Positions 12,281-25,000 of a stretch of 64,000 nucleotides of DNA are shown here, piece by piece. Position numbers and translations under genes: made by a program. Each line of letters starts with the position of its first letter. The stretch's first letter is position 1. The notes beneath the pieces were generated by a model. It ran no database searches. It saw only the letters and a list, made by a program, of their open reading frames with translations, and was not told the DNA's origin. The stretch is taken from NCBI GenBank assembly GCA_021464245.1, contig JADCRB010000030.1, forward strand, positions 3,674,213-3,738,212, given 5' to 3'. Source of the DNA: Carallia brachiata (taxonomy: Eukaryota; Streptophyta; Magnoliopsida; Malpighiales; Rhizophoraceae).

Positions 12281-14372
12281 AAGTTCGCAAAATTGAAGGT
12301 AGAATTGAGCAGAACAGAAAGGCATATAGTCAAAGAGATGGGCTTTGTTTGTCATGTTGAGCATCCTCATAAATTTATATCGAATTATCTTGCCACCCTC
12401 GAAATACCTCTAGAACTGAGACAAGAAGCATGGAATCTAGCGAACGATAGGTACTTCTTACTATTGAGATCATTTTCAAGCTTGTTGTGCCTGTCCTTTT
12501 TGTTTTTTTTTCGTCATTTTGCATGATAATTTACTATGTGGTGTCAGTCTCTATCGATTCTATATTTGAGAATCATGATATGTAGGCAGGGATGATGAAG
12601 GCAAAATCCTTGTCCGTTGTGATCTCCAATAATGGATTTTTCTACATAGCAAGCCACATAATTCCACGAGATCTGAAATTTCTTTTGTTGTAAGCTCCAA
12701 TAATGGGTTAGTAGTTAGCTTTAAGCATGCAAGATAAAGCTTTGACTCACTGGGTTGCTAATTCCTTAAACCAATACTAGTGACTGCATAATGGATAATC
12801 TGTTTGTTCTGAACTGTGGGTTGAGATTATGTTTTTTTGTATGTTTTGCTAGATTTTGAATAGTGAACGCATCAGCATCAAGCATTTAAGATAAAGCTTT
12901 AACTCACTGGGTTACTTATTCCTTAAACCGTACTCGTGAACACATAATGCATAATCTGTTTGTTTTGAATAGTGGCTGGAGTTTATGTTCTCTGTTTGTT
13001 TGCTAGGTTTTGAATAGTGGCAGAGCTTTTGTTTCTTATATGTTTTACTTTTTCTAAATGTTTGTAGTGGTTGTCTGGTTGATGGTTATCCGGTCTATCT
13101 GTTTCTTCCAAAACTGCCTTCTCACTTATTCTTTTTTCTCCCTATTTGGAGCAGCCTCCGTACAACTCTATGTGTTCGTTTCAAGAGCGAAGCTGTGGCT
13201 TGTGGGGTTGTATATGCTGCTGCACACAGGTTCCAAGTGCCTCTTCTAGAGAACCCACCATGGTGGAAGGCATTTGATGCAGAGAAATCTGAGATTGATG
13301 AAGTTTGTAGAGTTCTCGCTCACCTTTATAGCCTTCCCAAGGCACAATACATATCAGTGTGCAGGGATGGAGATTTTTCATTTTCTTGCGGGTCTACAAA
13401 TTCACAATCGCAACCCGTGACTAAGGTAGTTCTGCTTTCCTTTGTTAAAATTATTTTAGGCCCTTGAAGATGGGGTCTGCATTTCATGTATTGGATTTTA
13501 TTGCATTTGTAATTGCTGTTGTGCCATGATCAACAACACAACATCATACTGCACGATGATCAAAATTATGCTACTCTGAAATAATGATCTCGCCTGGGAA
13601 TTTTTGTTTCTGGTTTTTCTAGGGAGCTCCACAGGCTAGCTCACTGGCAACCAAGTCTCTAGTTGCAAAGGCATCTCCAGTTGGTGCTACTGTTGAGTCA
13701 GCAGGATCCAAGGGTGCTTCAGTAAAAGCGGCTCTAAAAAAGTTAAGAGGATTCTAAGAAGAGTGGTGATGAATCAAAGCCTGCTGGAGGAGAGGCAAGA
13801 GAAGAGCTTGTTCCAAGACCCAAATCCGAGCACAGGGCAGAGGCAAATGGTGATAGGGGCAAAGATAGAGGAGGAGAGGGACAGAGATAGAACAAAGGGC
13901 CAAGATCGTGATAGGGGCAGAGATTCTGATAAAGAAAAAGAGCGGGATGACACAGAAGGAGACAGAGATAAAGAAAAGAATTGAGGGCACCGTTCAAGAG
14001 ACAGAGGAAAAGATTCAGGTTAGTTCTTGGGCTTTTTGTTTTTCCCTTCTTGGTTTTTTGTCTGGTCGTCTGGTGTTGGAAACTGTTCTTTGATAACATC
14101 AAGTTTACAGTGGGAAACGGGTAATGGATGTCCTCTAATTGACCTATATAACATGCATCCTTTGTTGAATGCAGGCCATTTAGAGAAACCAAGACATCAC
14201 TCATCCCGGGGTAAAATTTGCTCTATTATTAACGAAATCTCTTGAAAAATATGTTTGTGAATACAAGTAATAGATAATCTAAAATATTTAGTCTGTTCCA
14301 AATCGTGACTATCACAGTTCCTCCCATGCTTCGAGGGAGAAAGATCGCCATAGACATCACTCATATGCATAA
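12281..14372 (+). pseudogene. CYCL1-1: cyclin-L (RNA-splicing cyclin) pseudogene, 5' truncated
   Basis: Cyclin L (RCY1 in Arabidopsis) partners splicing-related CDKs and has two cyclin folds plus an RS/RD-rich tail. Here the copy starts within the first fold (KLKVELSRTERHIVKEMGFV, HVEHPHKFISNYLATLE), exon 12281-12450; the second fold follows ([46 protein letters not shown]), exon 13155-13425. Exon 13623-14018 encodes the charged tail, 14175-14209 and 14302-14372 the HHSS and RHRHHSYA end. Damage: an in-frame TAA at 13755 with a frame change there, a second frame change near 13875, a TGA at 13982 where relatives have an Arg codon, and an AA instead of AG acceptor at 14300-14301. The ATG and the start of the first cyclin fold are absent. 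Introns are kept, so this is a segmental copy and not a processed one. Confidence 0.88.
12723..13036 (+). repeat. 157-bp tandem duplication in a pseudogene intron
   Basis: The block beginning AAGCATGCAAGATAAAGC at 12723 recurs at 12880 as AAGCATTTAAGATAAAGC, followed in both by CTCACTGGGTT and TCCTTAAACC and later by AATCTGTTTGTT and a TTTTGAATAGTGG-type word. A third partial copy of the last word follows near 13007. It lies in the intron 12451-13154. Confidence 0.75.
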
Positions 14373-15068
14373 ATCAGTTGCTGCTTGACTATATAGTAGC
14401 AGATGGAAGCACATTAGTCTGGATAAATGTGGCTTTGATGCTCACTCTTTGTAATGTATTTGAAGACAACTTCATTTTCTTTCATGAGTGAAGCTCCTTT
14501 TGTTATTTCCTTGGCACCAAATTTTGGCTTTGTTTATTTCGAGCTACCAAGTGGTTCAGGTTTTGCGTGGGTGTTTCTTCAGCACCGCGGAGGGTGCTTT
14601 GCACTCTTGATTAACAGGGACTCAAGCACTCACCTTATTGGTGAAACTTGCAAATCTACACGATTGTTGGAAAGTTGGAGACTTGAACTCCACGCGCTAG
14701 CCAAAGTCCTTGCTGTATACCAAGCTTGGTGGCTAGCTGTGCTGGGGCAGCTGGTTCATGTAGGTTGCAAGTGAAAAAGAGTCTGTTGTACTAAGAGTGC
14801 ATAGACACATTGAATTGTATACTGGGACGACATTGATCATTTTGTTCTTTCTCAGATAACTTCATTGAATAAATCCCAATGTAGATATGATGAGTTCAAC
14901 AGGAAAGTTAGAAGTCCTGTATGCACCATCTCACAATCTAGCCATGAAGAAATTGATGATACGGTTAAGAACGGAGGCGAGCATTGTCCCCTTGAATCCT
15001 TATTTTCTGAAGAGCAAAGTAGATTGATAAACTCGAAGCTTGCCAAGGCCAGCGATCTCCTTGATTAA
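14373..15068 (+). other. 3' flank with two unassigned open frames
   Basis: Immediately downstream of the cyclin-L stop. One open frame runs 14454-14774. A second (14859-15068) is preceded by a good acceptor (TTGTTCTTTCTCAG, ending 14855) and encodes about 70 residues ending EEQSRLINSKLAKASDLLD before a TAA at 15066. The composition is protein-like but I do not recognise a family. It may be a remnant exon of a neighbouring gene or part of the cyclin-L 3' UTR. Confidence 0.3.
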
Positions 15069-18000
15069 TGCACTTCGTTGGTGTTGAATCCCATTCGTTC
15101 CTGAACTTTCATCTGGTCAAGGTGTATGCACAAAAGTGATTGTTTTCATTTTAGATTATTAAGAGGTCTATTGAGTTATAAGTTAATATAACGAAGATAG
15201 TTTATTGATTCTTGTAAATTTTATATTTGTACTTTGAAGGATTAAAATCTCTTGAGGGACACAATGTTAACATGTACTTATCAAAGATCAATAAGATTAA
15301 AAAATTATTTGCAAATCTTTTTCCCGATACAAAATATGAAATTACATAAAATATATATCACAACATATATAATTTAAATTATTCTTAGATAAACAAATGA
15401 TAACTGAATATTATTTATAATTTAAGAAAATTTACTATTACAAGGACTCATAGATCTTCTTGCATGGTACAAAAGCGATAGATGAGTCTAGTTGTTTAAG
15501 GTGCGGTTAAAGGGAATTTAATTCGGATCCTAGATCTTCCACAAGGGAGTGATTTTTGATTAGAATTGGGTGTGTAGGTGTATAAACAAACTGTTATATT
15601 CATTAAAAATTTGATGACTCGATTCAATAAAATTTCAGTAAATCGGTTTGGATAAAATTTTATTTAAAGTTCAATATTAAAGCTCGTTTAATAAATAAAT
15701 TAAACCTAAATAAGAATAAACTCTATTCGTTTAAGTTTATGAATAACTTGTTTAAAAAACATTTAATGTTCATCTTAAAATCATTAAAAAATTTGCTTAA
15801 TATGTCATTAGAATATTTTTGGTAGGCTTTTTTTGATTATAGAAATAGATTTTTTTTTAGAATATAAGAGTAAAATTGTACACATTTAATCCTTGAATAG
15901 TCTCACGGTTGTAAGTAACTTGTATAGTGGGACATTATTTTATATTTATAATTATACAAAAAATAAATATTTATTTTTTAATTAGTTAGTTTTATTAAAA
16001 TAAATATTTTTATCAATTTGATATTATAAATAACAAAAAATTTTACAATTTCAAATATTTCTGTTGAAATTTTGAAGTTAAACTATCCATTCATAAAAAG
16101 CTTGAAATGTACTTGATAAAAAATAAACTTACCTTAATTCTATTGGTTAACTAAATAAACTAAGTTAAATATTTTTTTAACAGAAAAAAATATTTATCGT
16201 TGATATATAAATTATTGTATGTGTGGCTAAAATTAGGATCATCTGTTACTGTTATTGTTCAATCTTTTCCGTAAAAAAAAAAACTCACCATCCGAATATT
16301 ATCTGCTCCGTTCGGACAACGCTTAGGGGAGAAACTAAGTTAAATATGTTAAAACTTCATTCGGCTTAAACTTAATTACACTGGTAATCAGTATTACCGC
16401 CGGTTACCACATCGACTGTTCGCTTACCTTTTGCCTAGGGGTCCCCCCCGAAACAAGCACTCCCCAACCGTACCTTGCTTTCTACGGCGTCTTCAAACAG
16501 GTGGCCCGCATATGTTTGTCAACCCTTTTTTTTAACATGGGAAAAAAATATTTTATAACTGGTAGGATTCGTTATGTCTGTGTGTGTCAAGGAGACATCA
16601 AAATTTATTAGTATTTAAATAATTTTTTTTATTAAATTAATTATGAATATACCGATAATTATATTTATAAATCGAGTTTAAAGTTACTGTTGCTAACTTT
16701 TATGAAAAAGACTTATTTTTTAAATATTATTAAATTCAAACAAGTCTCTTCCATTTGATTATAATATTAACGCAAAACTTTGACAAATCCAAAGAATCAT
16801 GAAATGGAAATTTCAACTTTCTTAATGCGAGACTTGAATTTGAATCGCGGCAGAATGAAATATACCAAATCACTAACTATGTTAGTTCGAGTGGTAATAC
16901 TCAAATAACTCATCATTATTTTGATAGAGATTGGATCTGTATACCACCGTGTTATGCAGTAAACATCTCTTTTTTTTTTTTTTATTATCACTACTTAATT
17001 TTAGATAGCAACAAAATAATTATACGGTTCATCAAATGATAATTAATAATTTATTCATTTTTTTATTTTTTAAATTTCAATCATTCAACAACCTGTATCA
17101 CTTTATTAAAATTTATTACTATACAAATATTATTACCTATTATTTCTCTATTTTTTTCAAAAATATTTTTGCTCGCTTACAAATTACAAGCAACCAAATT
17201 TAATGGAAATTAAATGCATATAATGTAGGACATGATTGTGAACCTAGTCTATAATCTCATAGTCAAGGCCATTCCATGAAACTATAGTCCATAATTTACT
17301 CAACGATAAGTGGGAATCTTTTTTTTTCTTTTTTTTTATAACATAAAGATAATTAATTATCACGAAAATTTTTTTTACGAACTTTATGAAAAATTCTTAA
17401 ATTTTAGGTAACACTAAATGTACTTAAAATTTAATTTTAAAAAATAAAAATAAAAATACTAAAAACTCTTTGTCATATTAACAAAATAGTCAAATTATGA
17501 AAAATTATGAAAAAAATTTCATACTATATATCATTATAGGTGATGAAATAGGAATTAATAAAAGGAGATGCAAAATTTGTTCCATTTTTCTAACGTAACA
17601 ACTAATAAGTAACCCTAAACCCAAAAGCTAGGCCTAATCAAAATAAGACACATAAATTTGGCTTGTTTTCAAACCTCTGAGTACAATGATAACCACCCAA
17701 TTTAAATTTTTTTTCTCTTCAATTCAATTAGAAAAAAAAAGAATTAGTTTGTTTTTGTCTCAGTGGTAATCATATTTTAATTCGTTTTTGTTTGGTACAA
17801 GTACTTAATTTAATCCGTGAAAGTTGTCACTCTCACGCCCCCGTCATGTCCAATCTAATCTTTTGAATATAGCAAGATAGAGCCAAACCTAAAATCCCAT
17901 AAAAAAAACCTAAAATCACATAAATTTTTTTTGGTGCATATAATAAATAAAAACAAAAATTCAGAGACAAAAAAAAAATAAAGTACTAGGGCTCTACCTG

Positions 18001-18930
18001 CCATATAAATTTGAAACAAAAAAAAAAATCACATAATTTTTAGGATAAGGTAAAACTTAATCATGACCAATTTTTTTTGTTCTATTAGAATATATTTTTA
18101 GATGGAATTAAATTAATAATCTATTTGAAGAAAAGATATTTGACTAAATATAATATGTTTTAAATTCAAATGAAACAAAATAGAAAAATAGAGATTTAAG
18201 ACTTATTTAAGAAAAAAAAACAAAACTTTATGAAAAGAATTCATAAATATTTAGAACTAATTTTTAACTTATTCCCTAATTCTCATTATAATTACTCATT
18301 TACTAATAAAATATAATTTAAATGATATTGCAATTATTACTAAACTTTAAAAATTTGAATTTTCGGGGGCAAAAGAAAATTTTGAATTCTCAAAACTAAT
18401 TGACCTAATAATATAATAAATATAATAACTTAAGCAGAGACTATATCTTCCTCGAATCGTTATAACTTGTTTGACAATTACAAAAAAGAAATAAAATTAA
18501 TAAATATCATTATTACTGTATTATTATTTTTTATTTTTTTTCTTATCACTTTCTATCGATCCACGCACGAAAGCACATGTTGTCTTTAAAGGGAAAGTTT
18601 ATTTAATTTTTTATATTTAAAGACAAAATTATACATGTATAATAAAACATATATAATTAATATAATAATATTTCACAATTGATAGATTGTTTTATTTTTT
18701 AAATTTAATTTATGTTTTATAATTTAAAAATATATATCAATAATCATACTCTTATAATTACGTGTTTAAAAAAATTTAGTGTTTATTAAAATTTAGTAAT
18801 AAATTATAGATGTAATTTACTTTTAACTTTATTATATTTATGATTTATTTACGAGCAACTTACAAGCATAGCATCAAAATTGAAATTCAAAAAAATTTTC
18901 AAAACATAAAACGTATCGCCTCGCATTGTC
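15069..18930. other. AT-rich intergenic spacer
   Basis: Long A/T-rich stretch with no coding signal on either strand. The exception is about 16290-16515, a GC-richer island with the palindrome GGTAATCAGTATTACC (about 16383), a C7 run (about 16443) and several CG dinucleotides. The MOR1 5' UTR probably begins near 18930, where CT-rich sequence starts. Confidence 0.6.
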
Positions 18931-19087
18931 AAATCTCTTCATCATCTCTCTCTGTGTCGCCGGCACTGAGAGAAAAAAAAAATAATTCGTAATACGAAGG
19001 AGGCAAAGGAGTGAGAAAAGCGAAGGGATAAACGGTTAATGCCGGAGATAGATCGGAAGAGATAGCCGGAGAAGGAGGGCGAACGCA

Positions 19088-22000
19088 ATGTCGGAGGAAG
19101 AGAAGTTGTTAAAGGAGGCGAAGAAACTGCCATGGGAAGATCGGCTTGTTCACAAGAACTGGAAGGTCAGGAACGAGGCCAACGTCGACTTGGCCGCCGT
19201 CTGCGACTCCATCTCCGATCCTAAGGACCCCGCCTCCGTGAATTCGGTCTGTTACTTACTCACTGTTAGGGCTTTCTTTGTTTTTTCATTTTTCTTTTAA
19301 ATATTTCTTAGATCTGATATTTGAAAGCGTGCGCTCGATCTGTGTTGGTTTTTTGGTAAATGTTCGAAATGTGCGTTGATTTGAAATGGAAAATCTCTTG
19401 TTTTTTTTTTTTTTTTGTTAGGCCCGTTTTTTAAGAAGACACTGGCCGATTCAAATGCACCGGCACAGGAGAAGGCTCTTGATGCATTGATTGCGTTCCT
19501 GAGAGCTGCTGATTCCGATGCCGGCAGGTGATTTTTTTTTTTTTGTCTTTTCTGTTTTTGTTTTTCTCTCTCTCATTATTATTCTCTTGAATTTCTGCGT
19601 CTCCTTTTGTTTTTTTAGTCTATGCTGTTCTTTTCTGAATTTGTATTTTTTTCCCCTTATTTTGATATAAAGATATGCGAAAGAAGTTTGTGATGTAATC
19701 GTGGCCAAGTGCCTCACGGGCAGGCCGAAAACAGTGGAGAAGTCTCAGGCAGCGTTTATGCTTTGGGTGGAATTGGAGGCTGTTGATGCTTTTCTGGTAT
19801 GATTTTTTTTTTTTTTTTTTTAAATTTTTTGAAGACTGCTGCTTTTTTTTTTTTAAAAAAATATTATTTATTTCCATTATATTTAATTGTAGTTCTTGAT
19901 AGCTCCGTCATTTTGCCTGATATTCAGTTGCTATGCTTTTGTAAACGGACAAATACTTGGCACATTGTTTTTTCGATTCAGTAAACGTCCATTGGAGTTG
20001 GGCGTTGAGTCATTGGACATTTCTTTTTGTTGCTGGCCTTTACTTTGCAATTTTTGGCCATGATTGCCTGTTGGAAGAATTTTCAGCATTGGATGTGTGG
20101 GCTTGTTTGATGGAGATATCTGTGGTCTGTACCTGTACTTTGGTGCCGACACCATCCTATTGATATTTAGAATGCAATGCTTTTTTTTACATTGTTCTAG
20201 TTCTTCTGTCCTCTATATCTATGGGTACTCACTAATGTGTTTGTTGTTTGCAGGATGCCATGGAGAAAGCAATTAAGAACAAAGTTGCCAAAGCTGTTGT
20301 GCCTGCAATCGATGTGATGTTTCTAGCTTTAAGGTTTGTGCGCTAGATTTCTTCATTGCAATTTCAAGGCATTGGCTCTTAGTTTAAGTTTACTTTCTGT
20401 TTTGTTTCCAATTAGCGAATTTGGGGCCAAAGTTGTTCCCCCAAAGAGGATCTTGAAGATGCTTCCAGAGTTGTTTGACCATCAAGATCAAAATGTTCGT
20501 GCTTCCGCTAAGGGACTGACCCTTGAGCTTTGTCGTTGGATTGGGAAGGACCCTGTAAAATCAATACTGTTTGAGAAGATGCGAGATACAATGGTATTGT
20601 GGTTAATATGCTAAACTATAATTTGTATTTCCATGCTTGCCTTTGTGTTGTAGTTGATCAATTTTTTTTTTTGGTTCAATTGAAGAGAAAAGAGCTGGAG
20701 GCTGAGCTTGTTAATGTTACGGGGACTGCTAAGCCATCACGTAAAATTAGGTGATTTTTTCAAGCATTTTCAAACTTTTTTTGATCTCAATATTTTTTCT
20801 TAGTAGTCATTGGGTGAATACTGTGAATTGGAAGAAGAGTAGAAGACTATTTTGGTTTATGAGTAGAAGACTATTTTGGTTATTGCATGATAAATTCCTT
20901 GCGGCTAAAGCTTTTTAACATTACTTGTTTTCCTGCTAAGGGTTGTTTAGTTATTTCCCTGTGACTAAGAACTAGAAGGGATGTAGGACAGCTTGAAGAG
21001 CAGCTTTAGATTTGACAGTATTTAAGTTTAGGTTTCATGAAAATTGAGGATTTCAAGACATTAAAAGAAGAGGATTTGAAGAAAGTTAAGCAAAGGATGT
21101 TGAAAGGATTTTTTAGTATCACACTAATAAGTTAAGCAAAGGATGTTGACAGGATTTTTTAGTATCACACTAATAAGGCAGAATATTTACCAGCACTACA
21201 CCAGTAGACCTACTAGAATCTCTCTTTCAGGGTTTAGGAATCACTCCCTAAGACACAAAGCATCATGCTTTGTAGAAAAAAATACCAACAGGCAAAATTA
21301 ATTCTTTAATCTCTTTCCTTGCTTTAATATTTCACAAGCATCTATTTATATAGACTACTCTGATGCTACTAATTGAATAAGGGCTCCTATGCTGATAAGG
21401 AAAACAAAAATCAACCCCCTTCTTAAAGCTACCAATTAGAAATTAACTAGGATTCTTAGATCCCCTAAACATAGAAACCCAGTTGCTGTTTTTGCAGCAT
21501 AATTGGAATCACAAATATACTTGTATCTGCTAATATTACTGGAAAATTGAATCAGATTCTGTCTAATGGGTGCTTTTTTCTTCATGGTTGTCTAGGAATG
21601 TTTTTGGACTTGCGTCATCGTCCTATGCGGTTTTGGATTTTGATATGAACATCCTTGGTTGCTAGAATTTTAATGGTGTTTGGTTTTCCTTTTTGTTTAA
21701 CAAAAAATTGGTACTTCCATCTCTTGGAAGTGAGTTTCAAGTTCTTGAGCTTGCTAATATGAATGCCTTAATTAGATCTGAGCAAGACAAGGAACCAGAG
21801 CCAGAAGCTGTATCAGAGGTTGCAGGACCTGGCCATGCTGAAGAAGCCACTTCTGATGGTATATGATGGTCTTTGGAAGTCCAATTTTAATCTTCTTTCT
21901 TGCATTTTGACTAATATTGCTTAAACTTATTATTTGTGCCAATTGCTAGCTCCTCAAGAAATAGATGAGTATGACCTTCTTGATCCTGTTGATATTCTGA

Positions 22001-25000
22001 GTCCTTTGGAGAAGTCTGGATTTTGGGATGGAGTGGTTAGCTCTCTCACTTGCTGCTTTCTTTTTATCTTATTTAGTGAGACATTACAATTGTTAATTCT
22101 GGTTTTATTCTGGGTCTAGCACTTTGATGTTTTACTATACTTATTTTGTGAGGTAATGTTTTTGTTTCCTTTTCTGTTTTTTTCCTTTTTGCTTCTTATG
22201 GTCTAAGGATCCTGTTTCTTTTTAGAAAGCTACCAAGTGGTCAGAGAGGAGGGATGGTGTTGCAGAGTTAACTAAGCTTGCTTCTACAAAGAGGATAGCA
22301 CCTGGTGACTTCTCAGAAGTTTGCCGAACTTTGAAGAAGGTATTCTATCTTTTTCTCTGTGCTTCTACATTTGAATTCTTATTGCCAACTGGATGATGAG
22401 TTTGGCTTGTAGTCTTTGTGGCTTCCTTCAGTGTGTTATTCTTGCTTTATTCATTTGATTGCATGTCACTTTATTGCTGATTATTTAGAACAAACCAATG
22501 ATTATCACTATGTTATCAAGAAGAATGAATTGGAGCTCTCAAATGCGTTGTTCGGGTCTCTCTTGTGAACATGGGGAACCTACATCTGAACTTCTATTCG
22601 ATGACAGTAGTTAAGTTAGGTATCTAGTAGCCTTACAGAATGACAGGATTCTTTTTATCTTGTGGATGCATATTCTGCCGCCTTGAGTATTTGAATGAGT
22701 GTATCATTTGTGAAAAATCCTGGTCTAATGCCATAGCAATGTAACTGTAACTGACACTATGTATGTTCTTTTTGCACCTAGATCTACTAAGTGCTAATTG
22801 ATACTGTTTGAGTTTCCAGGTTAGCCTTGTTGTTGTCTCTTTGGTAATTGTTATTTTTACTGTCAATTTGGAGGTTTTATGAGTGTATATTTTTGAACAT
22901 TGCTTTTGTGTTGAAGGGGCTTTTGTGGGAATTTTACAACTGGGGACTTGTGATCCCTTGTATGGTTCACTAACTCATGCTAAATATTGTTGATTTGGCA
23001 TTGGCATTACTGCATGCTTTTGTTTATTTGGTATAATGTTCTTCTTAATATTATACCTGCTATAGAATTTCTGTACTTTGTGGCTAGATTATTGCTTTTG
23101 CATTTTAGGTGGTGTGCAGAGAAGTCTAACTGTATTTTGATCTGCAGCTTGTTACTGATGTGAACATTGCTGTTGCCGTTGAAGCCATCCAAGCTATTGG
23201 AAATCTTGCCCGTGGTCTAAGAACCCATTTTTCTGGGAGTTCTCGCTTCTTATTGCCAGTTCTATTGGTAAGTATATACTCCAAAAGATGCAGGCACAGA
23301 AGAATGCTGTAGAGCTCTTTTTCAAATCTAGGCTGGTGTGGCCGATAGACATGACATAGATGCCTCCATAGTTCTGTTATTGATTAAAAAGATTAAGTGC
23401 AGCATATTGGCTGTTTAATATGCAAGCTAACTTCGATTAGTCTGTTGTCATTTTCCTTGCATGGTAGTTTGTAGTTGTGCATTAAAAGGTTTATTTGGCT
23501 AGGACTGCCAAAATTGCTGCACTAATGCCCATGTCACTTGAGATTGAGAACATTATTTGCAAGCCATTTCAATGTTGCTTGTAAAATTTTTGCCAATATA
23601 TGTTAGTTTATCTGGTCTTTCTGCTTACTATTTTGAGCTACAATATAATACACAATATAATAAAACATGACTTTTTTCAATTGTGTTCAATTATGCTTGT
23701 TTTGTTGCACCCTTAAAGATTATTCAAAGTTAGGTAATCCTATTTCCCTGCAAGAACATCAATTCAAAAAAGGTGTGCATCAAATTGTAGATGTACATAT
23801 GTTTTCAGTTACCATATGCACGAAGCTTTCAGTGGTCAATGATGTAATGTTGTTTGGCATCTGAGAAAGATGGTACATTATGTGAACGATAATGGTTTTA
23901 TTTTTTGTTCCTATTATCTCCAATTAGATTGTGAGAAAAAGACTATGATGTTCAGAATTAGTATTTGATGATGGTAAAGGAAACACAATAAAAGAATACA
24001 GCAGCGAAACATGGCATTTGCTATTGATGCAAATCAGTTGCAGTCAATGGGGATTCAAACGGGAAAGAAGGTTATGCCTAAGTTTTAAAAGAGCATAGGA
24101 GAGGACTAATTGCTGTAAAAGCATACTAAAGTATCTGTCAAAGGTTGTTTTAAAGCTGATGTTTGGAGCCTGTTGATTGAAATTGCTCTGATAAGATATC
24201 TGGAAAAATCTGTTATGCAATACATAAATGGAAGATTTCAATCAACAACTTAAACCATAATTACTAGCCACAAAGTGGTTGTGGAAAATTTTTGTTATGA
24301 GCTCTATATCATGTTAATATGACTAACTGACAATGAAATCAGTAATTTTTAGGCACTTTCTGTAAATATAATGTGTGGGTGATGGATTACTGCTACATGA
24401 GAAGCCATGCTAGTTAAGAAGTCTGCTAAATTGCGTAGTTGGATTACTATACACTTTTGGTGTAAATCTAATGCGTGGGCCATGAATTACTCCTAAAGTA
24501 GAAGGCGTGCCATTTAGAGGTCTGTTTGGTTCTGTGGTTGGATTACATCTAACCCTATTTCTTTCCTGAGTAAGTTACTCAAAGATAAGTGTTTTATCTG
24601 TGCCCGTTTACATGTGAATGTCTATACTACATCAGTCTGTCCGGTTGCCTGCAGTGTGTCTGATAAAATACTGTTTCTGAATTTTATATCATCGCAATCT
24701 AATGGAACTTTTGTTTTATCGTCTTTTTTTGAAGGAAAAATTGAAAGAGAAAAAACCTGTTCTGACAGAGTCTTTGACACAAACTCTACAAGCCATGCAC
24801 AAGGCTGGATGTTTAAATCTTGTTGACATTATTGAAGGTAAGTTTTACTTTTATTTAAAATGACATTTACATTTGTTTTTGTCTTTTAATTGTGTTTTCT
24901 ATATCTCAACATTAGCTCTGCCTTGATATCCATTGTTTGAGTTATTCTCCCCTCCCTTCCCTGTCCCCTTAACTTCAGATCTACCTCACTCGTTCTTCCC

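Noticed and set aside
13743..14204. 153-codon open frame on the minus strand
   Set aside because: It is the antisense of the Arg/Asp-rich tail of the cyclin-L pseudogene; low-complexity repeats leave the opposite strand open.
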